This document shows positions 50,067 to 57,201 of a DNA stretch of 64,000 bases, one piece after another. The stretch is from the NCBI RefSeq assembly GCF_022698165.1, contig NZ_JALDAY010000014.1, positions 1 through 64,000 on the forward strand. Reading direction: 5' to 3'. This DNA is from Streptomyces cylindrosporus. GTDB lineage: Bacteria; Actinomycetota; Actinomycetes; Streptomycetales; Streptomycetaceae. A program made the position numbers and the translations under genes. How positions within the stretch are numbered: the stretch's first letter is position 1; the number at the start of each line of letters is the position of its first letter. The notes under the pieces were generated by a model. That model ran no database searches. It saw only the letters and a program-made list of their open reading frames with translations, and was not told the origin of the DNA.

Positions 50067-50822
50067 ATGGATCTTGGACTGAAGGACCGGGTGTACGTCG
50101 TCACCGGGGCCACCCGCGGCCTCGGCAACGCCGCGGCGCGTGAGCTGGTCGCCGACGGGGCGAAGGTGGTCGTCACCGGCCGGGACGAGAAGCGGACCGC
50201 CGACGCGGCGGCGGAGCTGGGGCCGAACGCGGCGGGGGTGGCCGTCGACAACGCGGACGCGGACGCGCCCGCGCGGCTGATCGCCGCCGCGCGTGAGCGG
50301 TTCGGCGGCTTCGACGGGATTCTCGTGAGCGTGGGCGGGCCCGCGCCGGGGTTCGTCGCCGACAACACCGACGAGCAGTGGCAGGCCGCGTTCGACTCGG
50401 TGTTCCTGGGAGCCGTTCGCCTCGCGCGTGCGGCCGCCGCCGAGCTGGAGGCCGGGGGTGTCATCGGGTTCGTGCTGTCGGCTTCGGTGCACGAGCCGAT
50501 TCCGGGGCTGACGATCTCGAACGGGCTGCGGCCGGGGCTGGCGGGTTTCGCCAAGTCGCTGGCGGACGAGCTGGGGCCGCGCGGAATCCGGGTCGTGGGT
50601 CTGCTTCCCTCGCGCATCGACACGGACCGCGTGCGTGAGCTGGACGGGATGTCCGCCGACCCGGAGGCGACGCGTGCCGCGCACGAGTCCCGTATCCCGC
50701 TCAGGCGTTACGGGACTCCGGAGGAGTTCGGACGTACGGCCGCGTTCCTCATGTCTCCGGCCGCCTCCTACCTGACCGGGATCATGCTTCCCGTCGACGG
50801 CGGAATGCGGCACGGATTCTGA
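50067..50822 (+). CDS. SDR-fold protein with a replaced active site
   Basis: The 251-residue protein keeps the nucleotide motif TGATRGLG (about 12-19) and the FLMSPAASYLTGIMLPVDGG end of FabG-like SDRs. The usual YxxxK is replaced: the aligned residues read SNGLR before the FAKSLADELG helix, so Tyr is Ser and Lys is Arg. Some FabG-like subfamilies show this; such proteins may bind rather than reduce, or use other residues. The ATG at 50067 is 5 bases after the GH15 stop, so it is in that operon. Confidence 0.87.
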   Translation: MDLGLKDRVYVVTGATRGLGNAAARELVADGAKVVVTGRDEKRTADAAAELGPNAAGVAVDNADADAPARLIAAARERFGGFDGILVSVGGPAPGFVADNTDEQWQAAFDSVFLGAVRLARAAAAELEAGGVIGFVLSASVHEPIPGLTISNGLRPGLAGFAKSLADELGPRGIRVVGLLPSRIDTDRVRELDGMSADPEATRAAHESRIPLRRYGTPEEFGRTAAFLMSPAASYLTGIMLPVDGGMRHGF

Positions 50823-50825
50823 GTC

Positions 50826-51413
50826 TCAACTGACCCTTTCCGCACGGTGTTTGACGGCCTTCATGCGGACCTCCGCGGGGAGTGCGGCAAGGCCCGCCGA
50901 ATTCCTCGCGTGCGTCAGCGCCTGGGACGTCAGGTGCTGGAGGGCCGTCCCCGGGTCCACGTGCGGTTCCAGCAGGAGCTGCACGCGGGTCTCGGGGGCC
51001 GTGCGGCGGCCGGTCAGGCGGACGTCGGCCTGTGCCACACCGTCCAGGTCGCTCGCCTCGCCGGCCAGTACGCCCTCCAGGGCCCGGCCGCGCAGCAGCG
51101 CGCCCTCGCCGTCGCCGGTGTCGACCAGCACCTCGGCCAGCCGGCGTCGGCGCAGGTTCGCCGTCAGCCACCACAGGGCGACGAGGACCAGGACCGCCAG
51201 TGCGGCGATGACCGCCGGCCACCACCAGCCGTGGTCCTGCCAGCGCGTGCGCTCGGCGTCGCTGAGCAGGACGTCGTGGCGGCCGTCGTGGATCCACCAG
51301 GACGGCGGGTTCGCGCCCAGTCCGACGGCGAGGACGGCGCCGCCCAGGAGGAGGAGTACGAGTCCCACGACGCCGATCAGTAGCCGGTTGGCGATCCTCA
51401 GCATCGCCGTCAC
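50826..51413 (-). CDS. amaP: AmaP-type alkaline-shock membrane anchor
   Basis: The 195-residue protein has two membrane helices (about 9-30 and 66-84) and a cytoplasmic C-terminal domain (about 90-195). This is the layout of AmaP, which anchors Asp23 near the membrane in Staphylococcus. It is last in a five-gene operon with two Asp23/Gls24 genes. The GTG at 51413 overlaps the DUF6286 stop by 4 bases (GTGA). Confidence 0.83.
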   Translation of the reverse strand: MTAMLRIANRLLIGVVGLVLLLLGGAVLAVGLGANPPSWWIHDGRHDVLLSDAERTRWQDHGWWWPAVIAALAVLVLVALWWLTANLRRRRLAEVLVDTGDGEGALLRGRALEGVLAGEASDLDGVAQADVRLTGRRTAPETRVQLLLEPHVDPGTALQHLTSQALTHARNSAGLAALPAEVRMKAVKHRAERVS

Positions 51414-52087
51414 CCCTTCCGTCCGGGACGCCGTACATGGACCGTCAGAGCCGGCTCCCGGGACAGTCCCAGGCCCCTGATGGCGTCGGTGAGGGTGGTG
51501 TCCAGGTCGGCGCGTACGTCGTCCAGTTCGCGGAAGTGCGAGGCGGCGTACACGTCGGCGCGGGAGCGGCGCATCCGGACCCGCACCGACTGGACACCGG
51601 CGACCTCCATGGCGCGGTCCCGCAGTACCAGCGCGGCGGCCTCCCGGTACAGGCCGGCCCGTACGTCGATCTGCGTGCGGCGCATCGGCAGGACGGAGCG
51701 CAGTCCGGGGGTCGCGGCGAGCACGATCAGCCAGACGCCGAGGGCGGCTGCGACGCCCGCGCCGACGAGCACCCAGGTGTCGTCCAGGGGGCGTTCGGCG
51801 AGCTGTCGGGCCAGTTCACGGCGCCAGCTCATCGCGGGCCGGTTCGCCCGTACGGCCGCGATGTCGTAGAGGAAGACGCCCGCGACGGCGAGCACCAGGA
51901 TCGCCACGATGCCCGCGGGGACGCGGCGCGCGGACCAGAAGCGGCCCTGGTCGCCGTCCTGCCCGGACGGCGGGGGCCCGTAGGCCGGTTCGTACGTCGG
52001 TTCCGGTGCGGGTGGTTCCTGCGCGGGTGCCTGTTCGATCACCGGCAGCCGTTGTGTGGTGCCCTCGGAGCCCTGGGACTCGCTCAT
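51410..52087 (-). CDS. DUF6286-family membrane protein
   Basis: The 225-residue protein has a Pro/Glu-rich cytosolic N-terminus (1 to about 55), helices at about 57-77 and 105-123, then a domain (about 140-220) with VRAGLYREAAALVLRDRAMEV and RRSRADVYAASHF that resembles the AmaP C-terminus. Its place between Asp23-like and AmaP-like genes, with 4-base overlaps at both ends, indicates a joint complex. Confidence 0.82.
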   Translation of the reverse strand: MSESQGSEGTTQRLPVIEQAPAQEPPAPEPTYEPAYGPPPSGQDGDQGRFWSARRVPAGIVAILVLAVAGVFLYDIAAVRANRPAMSWRRELARQLAERPLDDTWVLVGAGVAAALGVWLIVLAATPGLRSVLPMRRTQIDVRAGLYREAAALVLRDRAMEVAGVQSVRVRMRRSRADVYAASHFRELDDVRADLDTTLTDAIRGLGLSREPALTVHVRRPGRKG

Positions 52088-52467
52088 CGCGTCCTCCCGT
52101 GTGCCACGCCGTGCGCCGGGATCAGATGAAGCCGTTCCACGTGGACGGCGACCTCCGGCACCTCCATGCCCACCAACGCGCGTACCCGCAAAGCGACATG
52201 TCGACGCACGTCGGCGCAGCGGGCGCCGATGTCGCAGGGGTAGTCGAGTTCGAGATGGAGGCGGACGTGCACGGTGTCGTGGTGGACGACCACGGTTGCC
52301 TGCGGGCGTGCGGTGTCCGGGGACTGGTCGGTGAGCCGCTCGCGGGCCGCCTGGCCGGCGATCTTCGCGACGACCCGGTCGGCGATCCTGGTGGCGCCGC
52401 GCTCGCCGGGCGCGACGCCGGCCAGGGGTCTGCGCAGCTCACCGACCCCCTCGCTCACCGATGTCAC
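52084..52467 (-). CDS. Asp23/Gls24-family protein, short form
   Basis: The 127-residue protein has the Asp23 core: TRIADRVVAKIAGQAARE, VHVRLHLELDYPCDIGARCADVRRHVALRVRALVGMEVPEVAVHVERL. Asp23 proteins form membrane-attached assemblies tied to cell-envelope and alkaline stress. The GTG at 52467 overlaps the upstream small membrane gene and its stop overlaps the next gene, so translation is coupled through. Confidence 0.85.
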   Translation of the reverse strand: MTSVSEGVGELRRPLAGVAPGERGATRIADRVVAKIAGQAARERLTDQSPDTARPQATVVVHHDTVHVRLHLELDYPCDIGARCADVRRHVALRVRALVGMEVPEVAVHVERLHLIPAHGVAHGRTR

Positions 52468-52649
52468 CGCCGGCGGTCGTCACGCGTACGGAAGAAGTCG
52501 CCGAAGTCCAGGTCCCCCTCCAGGAACCGGCCGACGACGAAACCGATGGCGCCCAGGGCGGCCACCAGCAGGAAGGCCCCGAAGCCGCCGAAGTACCCGG
52601 CGAAGCCCAGGGCCATTCCGGCGATCATGCCGACCACGGCCATGCTCAT
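52464..52649 (-). CDS. Small Gly-rich membrane protein of the Asp23 operon
   Basis: The 61-residue protein is mostly one or two hydrophobic Gly/Ala-rich helices (about 3-42) with a short charged tail ending RTRDDRRR. It occupies the place that DUF2273 has in firmicute asp23 loci and may be its analogue. The ATG at 52649 follows AGGGGAG; the stop overlaps the next start (GTGA). Confidence 0.8.
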   Translation of the reverse strand: MSMAVVGMIAGMALGFAGYFGGFGAFLLVAALGAIGFVVGRFLEGDLDFGDFFRTRDDRRR

Positions 52650-52686
52650 CGTGCGCTCCCCTCACGGTTGTCCGCTCGCCGGCCGG

Positions 52687-53184
52687 TCACTGGATCCGGG
52701 GCTCCGGCTCCTCGTCCTCTTCCTCCGGCAGCTTCACGTCGCTCACGGCGATGTTGACCTCGACGACCTCGAGGCCGGTCATGCGTTCCACTGCCGCGAT
52801 CACGTTCTCGCGCACGGCCCGGGCCACGTCGGCGATCGAGACGCCGTAGTCGACGACGACCTCCAGGTCGAGCGCCGTCTGCACCTCGCCGACCTCGGCC
52901 TTCACGCCGCGCGTCACGGACTTCGAGCCGCCGGGCACCCGGTCGCGCACGGCCCCGAAGGTGCGGCTGAGGCCGCTGCCCAGGGCGTGCACGCCGACCA
53001 CGTCCCGTGCGGCCAGCCCGGCGATCTTCTCCACGACCCCGTCGGCGATGGTCGTGCGTCCCCTGGTGCCGGGGTCGCCGCCGCCGCGCCGGGTCACCTG
53101 TGCCTTTCGGGTGCCAGGGGTGTCGGGTACCTCCTTCTCGCCGCCGGGGGCCCTCGTGCGGTTCTGTTCCGTCATGTCGGTCAT
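52687..53184 (-). CDS. Asp23/Gls24-family envelope stress protein
   Basis: The 165-residue protein has a disordered N-terminus (1 to about 45), then the Asp23 domain (GRTTIADGVVEKIAGLAARDVVGVHAL; later VVVDYGVSIADVARAVRENVIAAVERMTGLEVVEVNIAV), and an acidic tail. It is first in the operon. The ATG at 53184 follows GGAAGGG. Probably self-assembles at the membrane through the AmaP-like protein encoded by the last gene. Confidence 0.9.
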   Translation of the reverse strand: MTDMTEQNRTRAPGGEKEVPDTPGTRKAQVTRRGGGDPGTRGRTTIADGVVEKIAGLAARDVVGVHALGSGLSRTFGAVRDRVPGGSKSVTRGVKAEVGEVQTALDLEVVVDYGVSIADVARAVRENVIAAVERMTGLEVVEVNIAVSDVKLPEEEDEEPEPRIQ

Positions 53185-53272
53185 CGCCGTACGTCCCTTC
53201 CGGTTCGTCGTCCTTGAACCACCGTAAGTGGGGTTGCCCGCCCGCGCGCCGGGGATGCGGCAGGCTGGAGGA

Positions 53273-53983
53273 ATGACGGCGGAGCAATGGACTCGTGCGG
53301 CGGTGCGGCATCGGCTGGGGCTCGGCAGACTGCTGCCGCTGGGCGGCGCGCACGACGGCGCGTGGATCACGGAGGAGGCGGCCGGGGCGGTGCTCCGGCG
53401 CGCCTGCGAGGAGCTGCGCGGGCTGCGCCTCGACGCGCTCCACATCTCCCTGGCCGACCCGGAGGACGCGCGCGAGCCCGTCGTACCGCCGCCGCCGAGC
53501 GCTCTGCCGCCGGGGCCGTTGCGGGTGACGGCGGAGTTCGCGGCCACGGCGGCCGAACCGCTGCCGGCGACGGCGGCCCTGCTGCGCACGACCCTGGCGG
53601 CCGCGGCGGAAGGGGTCGGCCTGGCGGTGACGGAGGTGGACCTGCGCGCGACGGCTCTGCTGGACGAGGAGCCGGAGCCGGTTCCGGTGGAGCCGCCCGA
53701 CCCGCCGCGCGCCGCGGAGCCCGGCGACGAGGACGAGCGCCGGGCGGCGTCCGCGGCCCTGATGGTCCCGGGGGTGGCCCATCTGACCCGCGGCCTCGGC
53801 CGTGCGGTGCAGATCGAGGTACGGCGGGAGGAGGGCACGCTGCCGCACCGCCACGCGCGCGTGGAGCTGGCGGTGGAGGCGGGCCACCGGGCCGTGGAAG
53901 TGGCCCGGCGGGTCCGTGCGGTGGTCGCGGAGGCGCTACCGGGTCAGCCGACGGTGGCGGTACTGGTGACGTCGGTCGGCTGA
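53273..53983 (+). CDS. Asp23-locus protein of the P10-like family
   Basis: The 236-residue protein is divergent from the Asp23 operon. Residues about 165-236 (ALMVPGVAHLTRGLGRAVQIEVRREEG, AVEVARRVRAVVAEALPGQPTVAVLVT) resemble an Asp23 module; the middle is Pro/Glu-rich. I recall Streptomyces homologues carrying the label nucleopolyhedrovirus P10 family, which says nothing about function. The ATG at 53273 follows GGAGGA. Likely a stress-complex component. Confidence 0.78.
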   Translation: MTAEQWTRAAVRHRLGLGRLLPLGGAHDGAWITEEAAGAVLRRACEELRGLRLDALHISLADPEDAREPVVPPPPSALPPGPLRVTAEFAATAAEPLPATAALLRTTLAAAAEGVGLAVTEVDLRATALLDEEPEPVPVEPPDPPRAAEPGDEDERRAASAALMVPGVAHLTRGLGRAVQIEVRREEGTLPHRHARVELAVEAGHRAVEVARRVRAVVAEALPGQPTVAVLVTSVG

Positions 53984-53987
53984 ACCG

Positions 53988-54791
53988 TCACTCGCCGAGA
54001 CCGGCGAGGTCCCGCAGCCGCCGGGCCTGCGCGGCACGCTCGGCGGCGCGCTGGTCGTCGTACGAACGCCCCTGCGCGCCACGGATGAGGGCCTTGGTCT
54101 CGATCACCGCGTCCCGCGGCGCCGCCAGGATCGCCGCGGTCAGGTCCTTCACGGCCGCGTCGAGCTGGTCGGCCGGGACGGCGAGGTTGGCGAGGCCGGT
54201 GTTCACCGCCTCCTCGGCCTGGACGAAACGGCCGGTGATGCAGATCTCCAGCGCGCGGGCGTAGCCGAGCAGCCCGACGAGCGGGTGCGTGCCCGTGAGG
54301 TCCGGGACCAGGCCGAGGCTGGTCTCGCGCATGGCGAACTGCACGTCGTCGGCGACGACGCGCAGGTCACAGGAGAGCGCCAGCTGGAAGCCGGCGCCGA
54401 TGGCATGCCCCTGGACGGCGGCGATGGACACGAGGTCGCTCCGGCGCCACCAGGTGAAGCCTTCCTGGAACCCGGCGATGCTCGCGTCGAGTTCACCATC
54501 GCTGCTGCGAGCGAGGTCGATGAACGTCGGCTCGCCCTCGATTCCCTCGGGCGTGAACATCTGCCGGTCGAGCCCGGCCGAGAAGGACTGTCCCTCGGCC
54601 CGCAGCACGACGACGCGGACGGACCCCGGCAGGACCCGCCCGGCCTCGGCGAGCGCACGCCACATCGCGGGGCTCTGCGCGTTGCGCTTGGCCGGGTTGG
54701 TCAGGGTCACCGTGGCGATCGCGTCGTCGACGGTGAGCCGTACGCCGTCCTTGTCGAGTACCGGACCGAGGTCCTTCGCGGGCGTGGCCAT
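53988..54791 (-). CDS. Enoyl-CoA hydratase/isomerase family protein
   Basis: The 267-residue crotonase-fold protein has the oxyanion blocks FSAGLDRQMF and AAVQGHAIGAGFQLALSCDLRVVADDVQFAMRETSLGLVPDLTGTHPL. The residue positions that are Glu in classic hydratases appear as E in RETSLG and D in PDLTGT, so activity may be isomerase or hydrolase rather than hydratase. Tail-to-tail with the P10-like gene, 4 bases apart. The ATG at 54791 follows GGAGG. Confidence 0.87.
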   Translation of the reverse strand: MATPAKDLGPVLDKDGVRLTVDDAIATVTLTNPAKRNAQSPAMWRALAEAGRVLPGSVRVVVLRAEGQSFSAGLDRQMFTPEGIEGEPTFIDLARSSDGELDASIAGFQEGFTWWRRSDLVSIAAVQGHAIGAGFQLALSCDLRVVADDVQFAMRETSLGLVPDLTGTHPLVGLLGYARALEICITGRFVQAEEAVNTGLANLAVPADQLDAAVKDLTAAILAAPRDAVIETKALIRGAQGRSYDDQRAAERAAQARRLRDLAGLGE

Positions 54792-54852
54792 GGAAGCCTC
54801 CGATGAGTGCGGTCAGCAGAGCAAAACTACTAGCTAAGCGACTGCACAGTAA

Positions 54853-54884
54853 CCACCCGGCCGATCGGACGACCGACCGGGTGG
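54853..54884 (-). terminator. Possible terminator after gbn
   Basis: An 8-bp GC stem (54853-54860 with 54877-54884), weakly extended inward, lies about 30 bases beyond the gbn stop on the minus strand and before the hydratase gene. Confidence 0.5.
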
Positions 54885-54913
54885 CCACCATCGAAGCCGA
54901 TGGCCGCCCGCGA

Positions 54914-55132
54914 TCAGCCTGCGGCCTTCTTGCCCCGTGTAGCCCCGCCACGCCCACGCAGCGTGACGCCGGACTCGCTGAGCATCCGGTGGACGAAGCC
55001 ATACGAGCGGCCGGTTTCCTCGGCCAGCGCCCGAATGCTCGCACCGGAGTCGTACTTCTTCTTCAGGTCTGCCGCGAGCTTGTCGCGCGCGGCGCCGGTT
55101 ACCCGGCTGCCCTTCTTCAGAGTCTCGGCCAC
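54914..55132 (-). CDS. gbn: Gbn-like GATC-binding nucleoid-associated protein
   Basis: The 72-residue basic protein begins MAETLKKGSRVTGAARDKLA and has a single helix-turn-helix, SIRALAEETGRSYGFVHRMLSESG, with a Gly/Arg/Lys tail. It matches what I recall of S. coelicolor SCO1839 (Gbn), a small nucleoid-associated protein that binds GATC and affects development. The GTG at 55132 has GGAGG five bases upstream, so the extension to 55177 is rejected. Four GATC sites cluster upstream, which may be its own target. Confidence 0.78.
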   Translation of the reverse strand: MAETLKKGSRVTGAARDKLAADLKKKYDSGASIRALAEETGRSYGFVHRMLSESGVTLRGRGGATRGKKAAG

Positions 55133-55455
55133 CCGTGCCTCCTCATGGGAAGTGCGCTCTGGTCTCCTCATGATCACCCCTCCCGGGCTTCATGGCCACC
55201 CATTCGGCAAGGTCCGTGAGACAGGGTTTTGACGACAGGAGCGCGCCCCCACAAGCGGAACCTGTAATTCCACCATGTGGCGTTCGTACCGCCGAACGGG
55301 TTCTTTCGCGAAGTACCAGGTCAGGGATGCGGGACGGCCGAGCCCTTGTCGATAAAGGACTCGGCCGCGAAATGGATGTAGGACACACCTCGGTACGAGG
55401 AGATCTCACACAGATGGTGGATCACCGATAAGCCGAATGATCCATACGCCGTTGA
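55133..55455 (-). promoter_or_regulatory. gbn upstream region with GATC cluster
   Basis: 323 bases without a gene. GATC occurs at 55402-55405, 55420-55423, 55439-55442, 55454-55457 and, near the start codon, 55172-55175. At 72% GC one GATC is expected per about 390 bases, so four in 56 bases is far more than chance. The region also holds the ABC-F terminator candidate. Confidence 0.65.
55336..55366 (-). terminator. Terminator candidate after the ABC-F gene
   Basis: A 12-bp stem with one wobble pair (55336-55347 with 55355-55366) lies about 90 bases past the ABC-F stop on the minus strand, upstream of gbn. There is no T run. Confidence 0.5.
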
Positions 55456-57054
55456 TCAAGCAAGGGCGACGAGATCCGCGTAGTCGGCGCCCCACAGGTC
55501 CTCGACGCCGTCCGGGAGCAGGATGATCCGCTCCGGCTGGAGCGCCTCGACGGCGCCCTCGTCGTGGGTGACCAGGACGACGGCGCCCTTGTAGGTTCGC
55601 AGCGCGCCGAGGATCTCCTCGCGGGAGGCCGGGTCGAGGTTGTTCGTCGGCTCGTCGAGGAGCAGGACGTTCGCCGAGGAGACGACCAGGGTGGCCAGGG
55701 CGAGCCGGGTCTTCTCGCCGCCGGAGAGGACGCCGGCGGGCTTGTCGACGTCGTCGCCGGAGAACAGGAAGGAGCCGAGCACCTTGCGGACCTCGACGAG
55801 GTCCATGTCGGGGGCGGCCGAGCGCATGTTCTCCAGGACGGTGCGGTCGGCGTCGAGGGTCTCGTGCTCCTGGGCGTAGTAGCCGAGCTTGAGGCCGTGG
55901 CCGGGGACGACGGCGCCGGTGTCCGGGGTCTCGACACCCGCCAGGAGCCTCAACAGGGTCGTTTTTCCGGCGCCGTTGAGACCGAGGATGACGACCCGCG
56001 AGCCCTTGTCGATGGCCAGGTCGACGTCGGTGAAGATCTCCAGCGAGCCGTACGACTTCGACAGCCCCTCCGCGGTGAGCGGGGTCCTGCCGCAGGGCGC
56101 GGGCTCGGGGAAGCGCAGCTTGGCGACCTTGTCCTGCATCCGCACCGCCTCAAGGCCCGCGAGGAGCCTGTCGGCGCGCTTGGCCATGTTCTGCGCGGCG
56201 ACCGTCTTGGTGGCCTTGGCGCGCATCTTGTCGGCCTGCGAGTGCAGGGCCGCGGCCTTCTTCTCGGCGTTCTGCCGCTCGCGCTTGCGGCGCTTCTCGT
56301 CGGCCTCGCGCTGCTGCTGGTAGAGCTTCCAGCCCATGTTGTAGATGTCGATCTGGGCGCGGTTGGCGTCCAGGTAGAACACCTTGTTGACGACCGTCTC
56401 GACGAGGTCGACGTCGTGGGAGATCACGATGAAGCCGCCGCGGTACGTCTTGAGGTAGTCCCGCAGCCAGATGATCGAGTCGGCGTCGAGGTGGTTCGTC
56501 GGCTCGTCGAGCAGCAGCGTGTCCGCGTCCGAGAACAGGATCCGGGCCAGTTCGATACGGCGGCGCTGGCCGCCGGAGAGGGTGTGCAGCGGCTGGCCGA
56601 GCACCCGGTCGGGCAGGTTCAGCGCGGCGGCGATGGTGGCGGCCTCGGCCTCGGCGGCGTAACCGCCCTTGGTGAGGAACTCCGTCTCCTGGCGCTCGTA
56701 CTGCTTGAGGGCCTTCTCCCGGGTGGCGCCCTGGCCGTTCGCGATCCGCTGTTCGTTGTCGCGCATCTTGCGGATCAGTACGTCGAGGCCGCGCGCGGAG
56801 AGGATGCGGTCGCGGGCGAGGACGTCGAGGTCGCCGGTGCGGGGGTCCTGCGGGAGGTAGCCGACCTCGCCGGAGCGGGTGATGGTGCCGGCGGCGGGGA
56901 TGCCCTCGCCGGCGAGGCACTTGGTGAGCGTGGTCTTGCCCGCGCCGTTACGGCCGACCAGGCCGATGCGGTCGCCCTTGGCGACACGGAAGTTGGCGGA
57001 CTCGATGAGGACTCGGGCGCCGGCGCGCAGCTCGATACCGGTGGCGGAGATCAC
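55456..57054 (-). CDS. ABC-F family ATPase
   Basis: The 532-residue protein has two nucleotide-binding domains (Walker A GRNGAGKTT and GLNGAGKTT; signatures LSGGQRRRIE and LSGGEKTRLA; Walker B LLLDEPTNHLD and LLLDEPTNNLD) with a long basic inter-domain linker (about 235-305, KRRKRERQNAEKKAAAL). There are no membrane helices, as expected for ABC-F proteins, which act on ribosomes in translation or antibiotic protection. The GTG at 57054 follows TTGGAG. A 7-codon reading frame and hairpin lie just upstream. Confidence 0.92.
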   Translation of the reverse strand: MISATGIELRAGARVLIESANFRVAKGDRIGLVGRNGAGKTTLTKCLAGEGIPAAGTITRSGEVGYLPQDPRTGDLDVLARDRILSARGLDVLIRKMRDNEQRIANGQGATREKALKQYERQETEFLTKGGYAAEAEAATIAAALNLPDRVLGQPLHTLSGGQRRRIELARILFSDADTLLLDEPTNHLDADSIIWLRDYLKTYRGGFIVISHDVDLVETVVNKVFYLDANRAQIDIYNMGWKLYQQQREADEKRRKRERQNAEKKAAALHSQADKMRAKATKTVAAQNMAKRADRLLAGLEAVRMQDKVAKLRFPEPAPCGRTPLTAEGLSKSYGSLEIFTDVDLAIDKGSRVVILGLNGAGKTTLLRLLAGVETPDTGAVVPGHGLKLGYYAQEHETLDADRTVLENMRSAAPDMDLVEVRKVLGSFLFSGDDVDKPAGVLSGGEKTRLALATLVVSSANVLLLDEPTNNLDPASREEILGALRTYKGAVVLVTHDEGAVEALQPERIILLPDGVEDLWGADYADLVALA

Positions 57055-57113
57055 GGACAGACTCCAAGGCGGACATGAGGTTGACGGATGGGCGGCTGAG
57101 GCGTTCCCGCCGT

Positions 57114-57137
57114 CTAATGCGCGAGGAGAATGGCCAT
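57114..57137 (-). CDS. 7-codon leader peptide candidate before the ABC-F gene
   Basis: An ATG at 57137 is followed by MAILLAH and a TAG stop, about 60 bases upstream of the ABC-F start. TAGACT at 57149-57144 would place the transcript start on or next to the ATG, so it could be leaderless; no ribosome site is seen. A hairpin with CGG/CCG arms follows at about 57080-57113. Short leader peptides control many ABC-F and ribosome-protection genes by attenuation, so the arrangement is suggestive. Not confirmed as coding. Confidence 0.45.
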   Translation of the reverse strand: MAILLAH

Positions 57138-57201
57138 GGGACAAGTCTAACGGTGGCGTGCAAGCACTTTTTCTACGTCCGGGTGTTCGTTACGGCACTC
57201 C

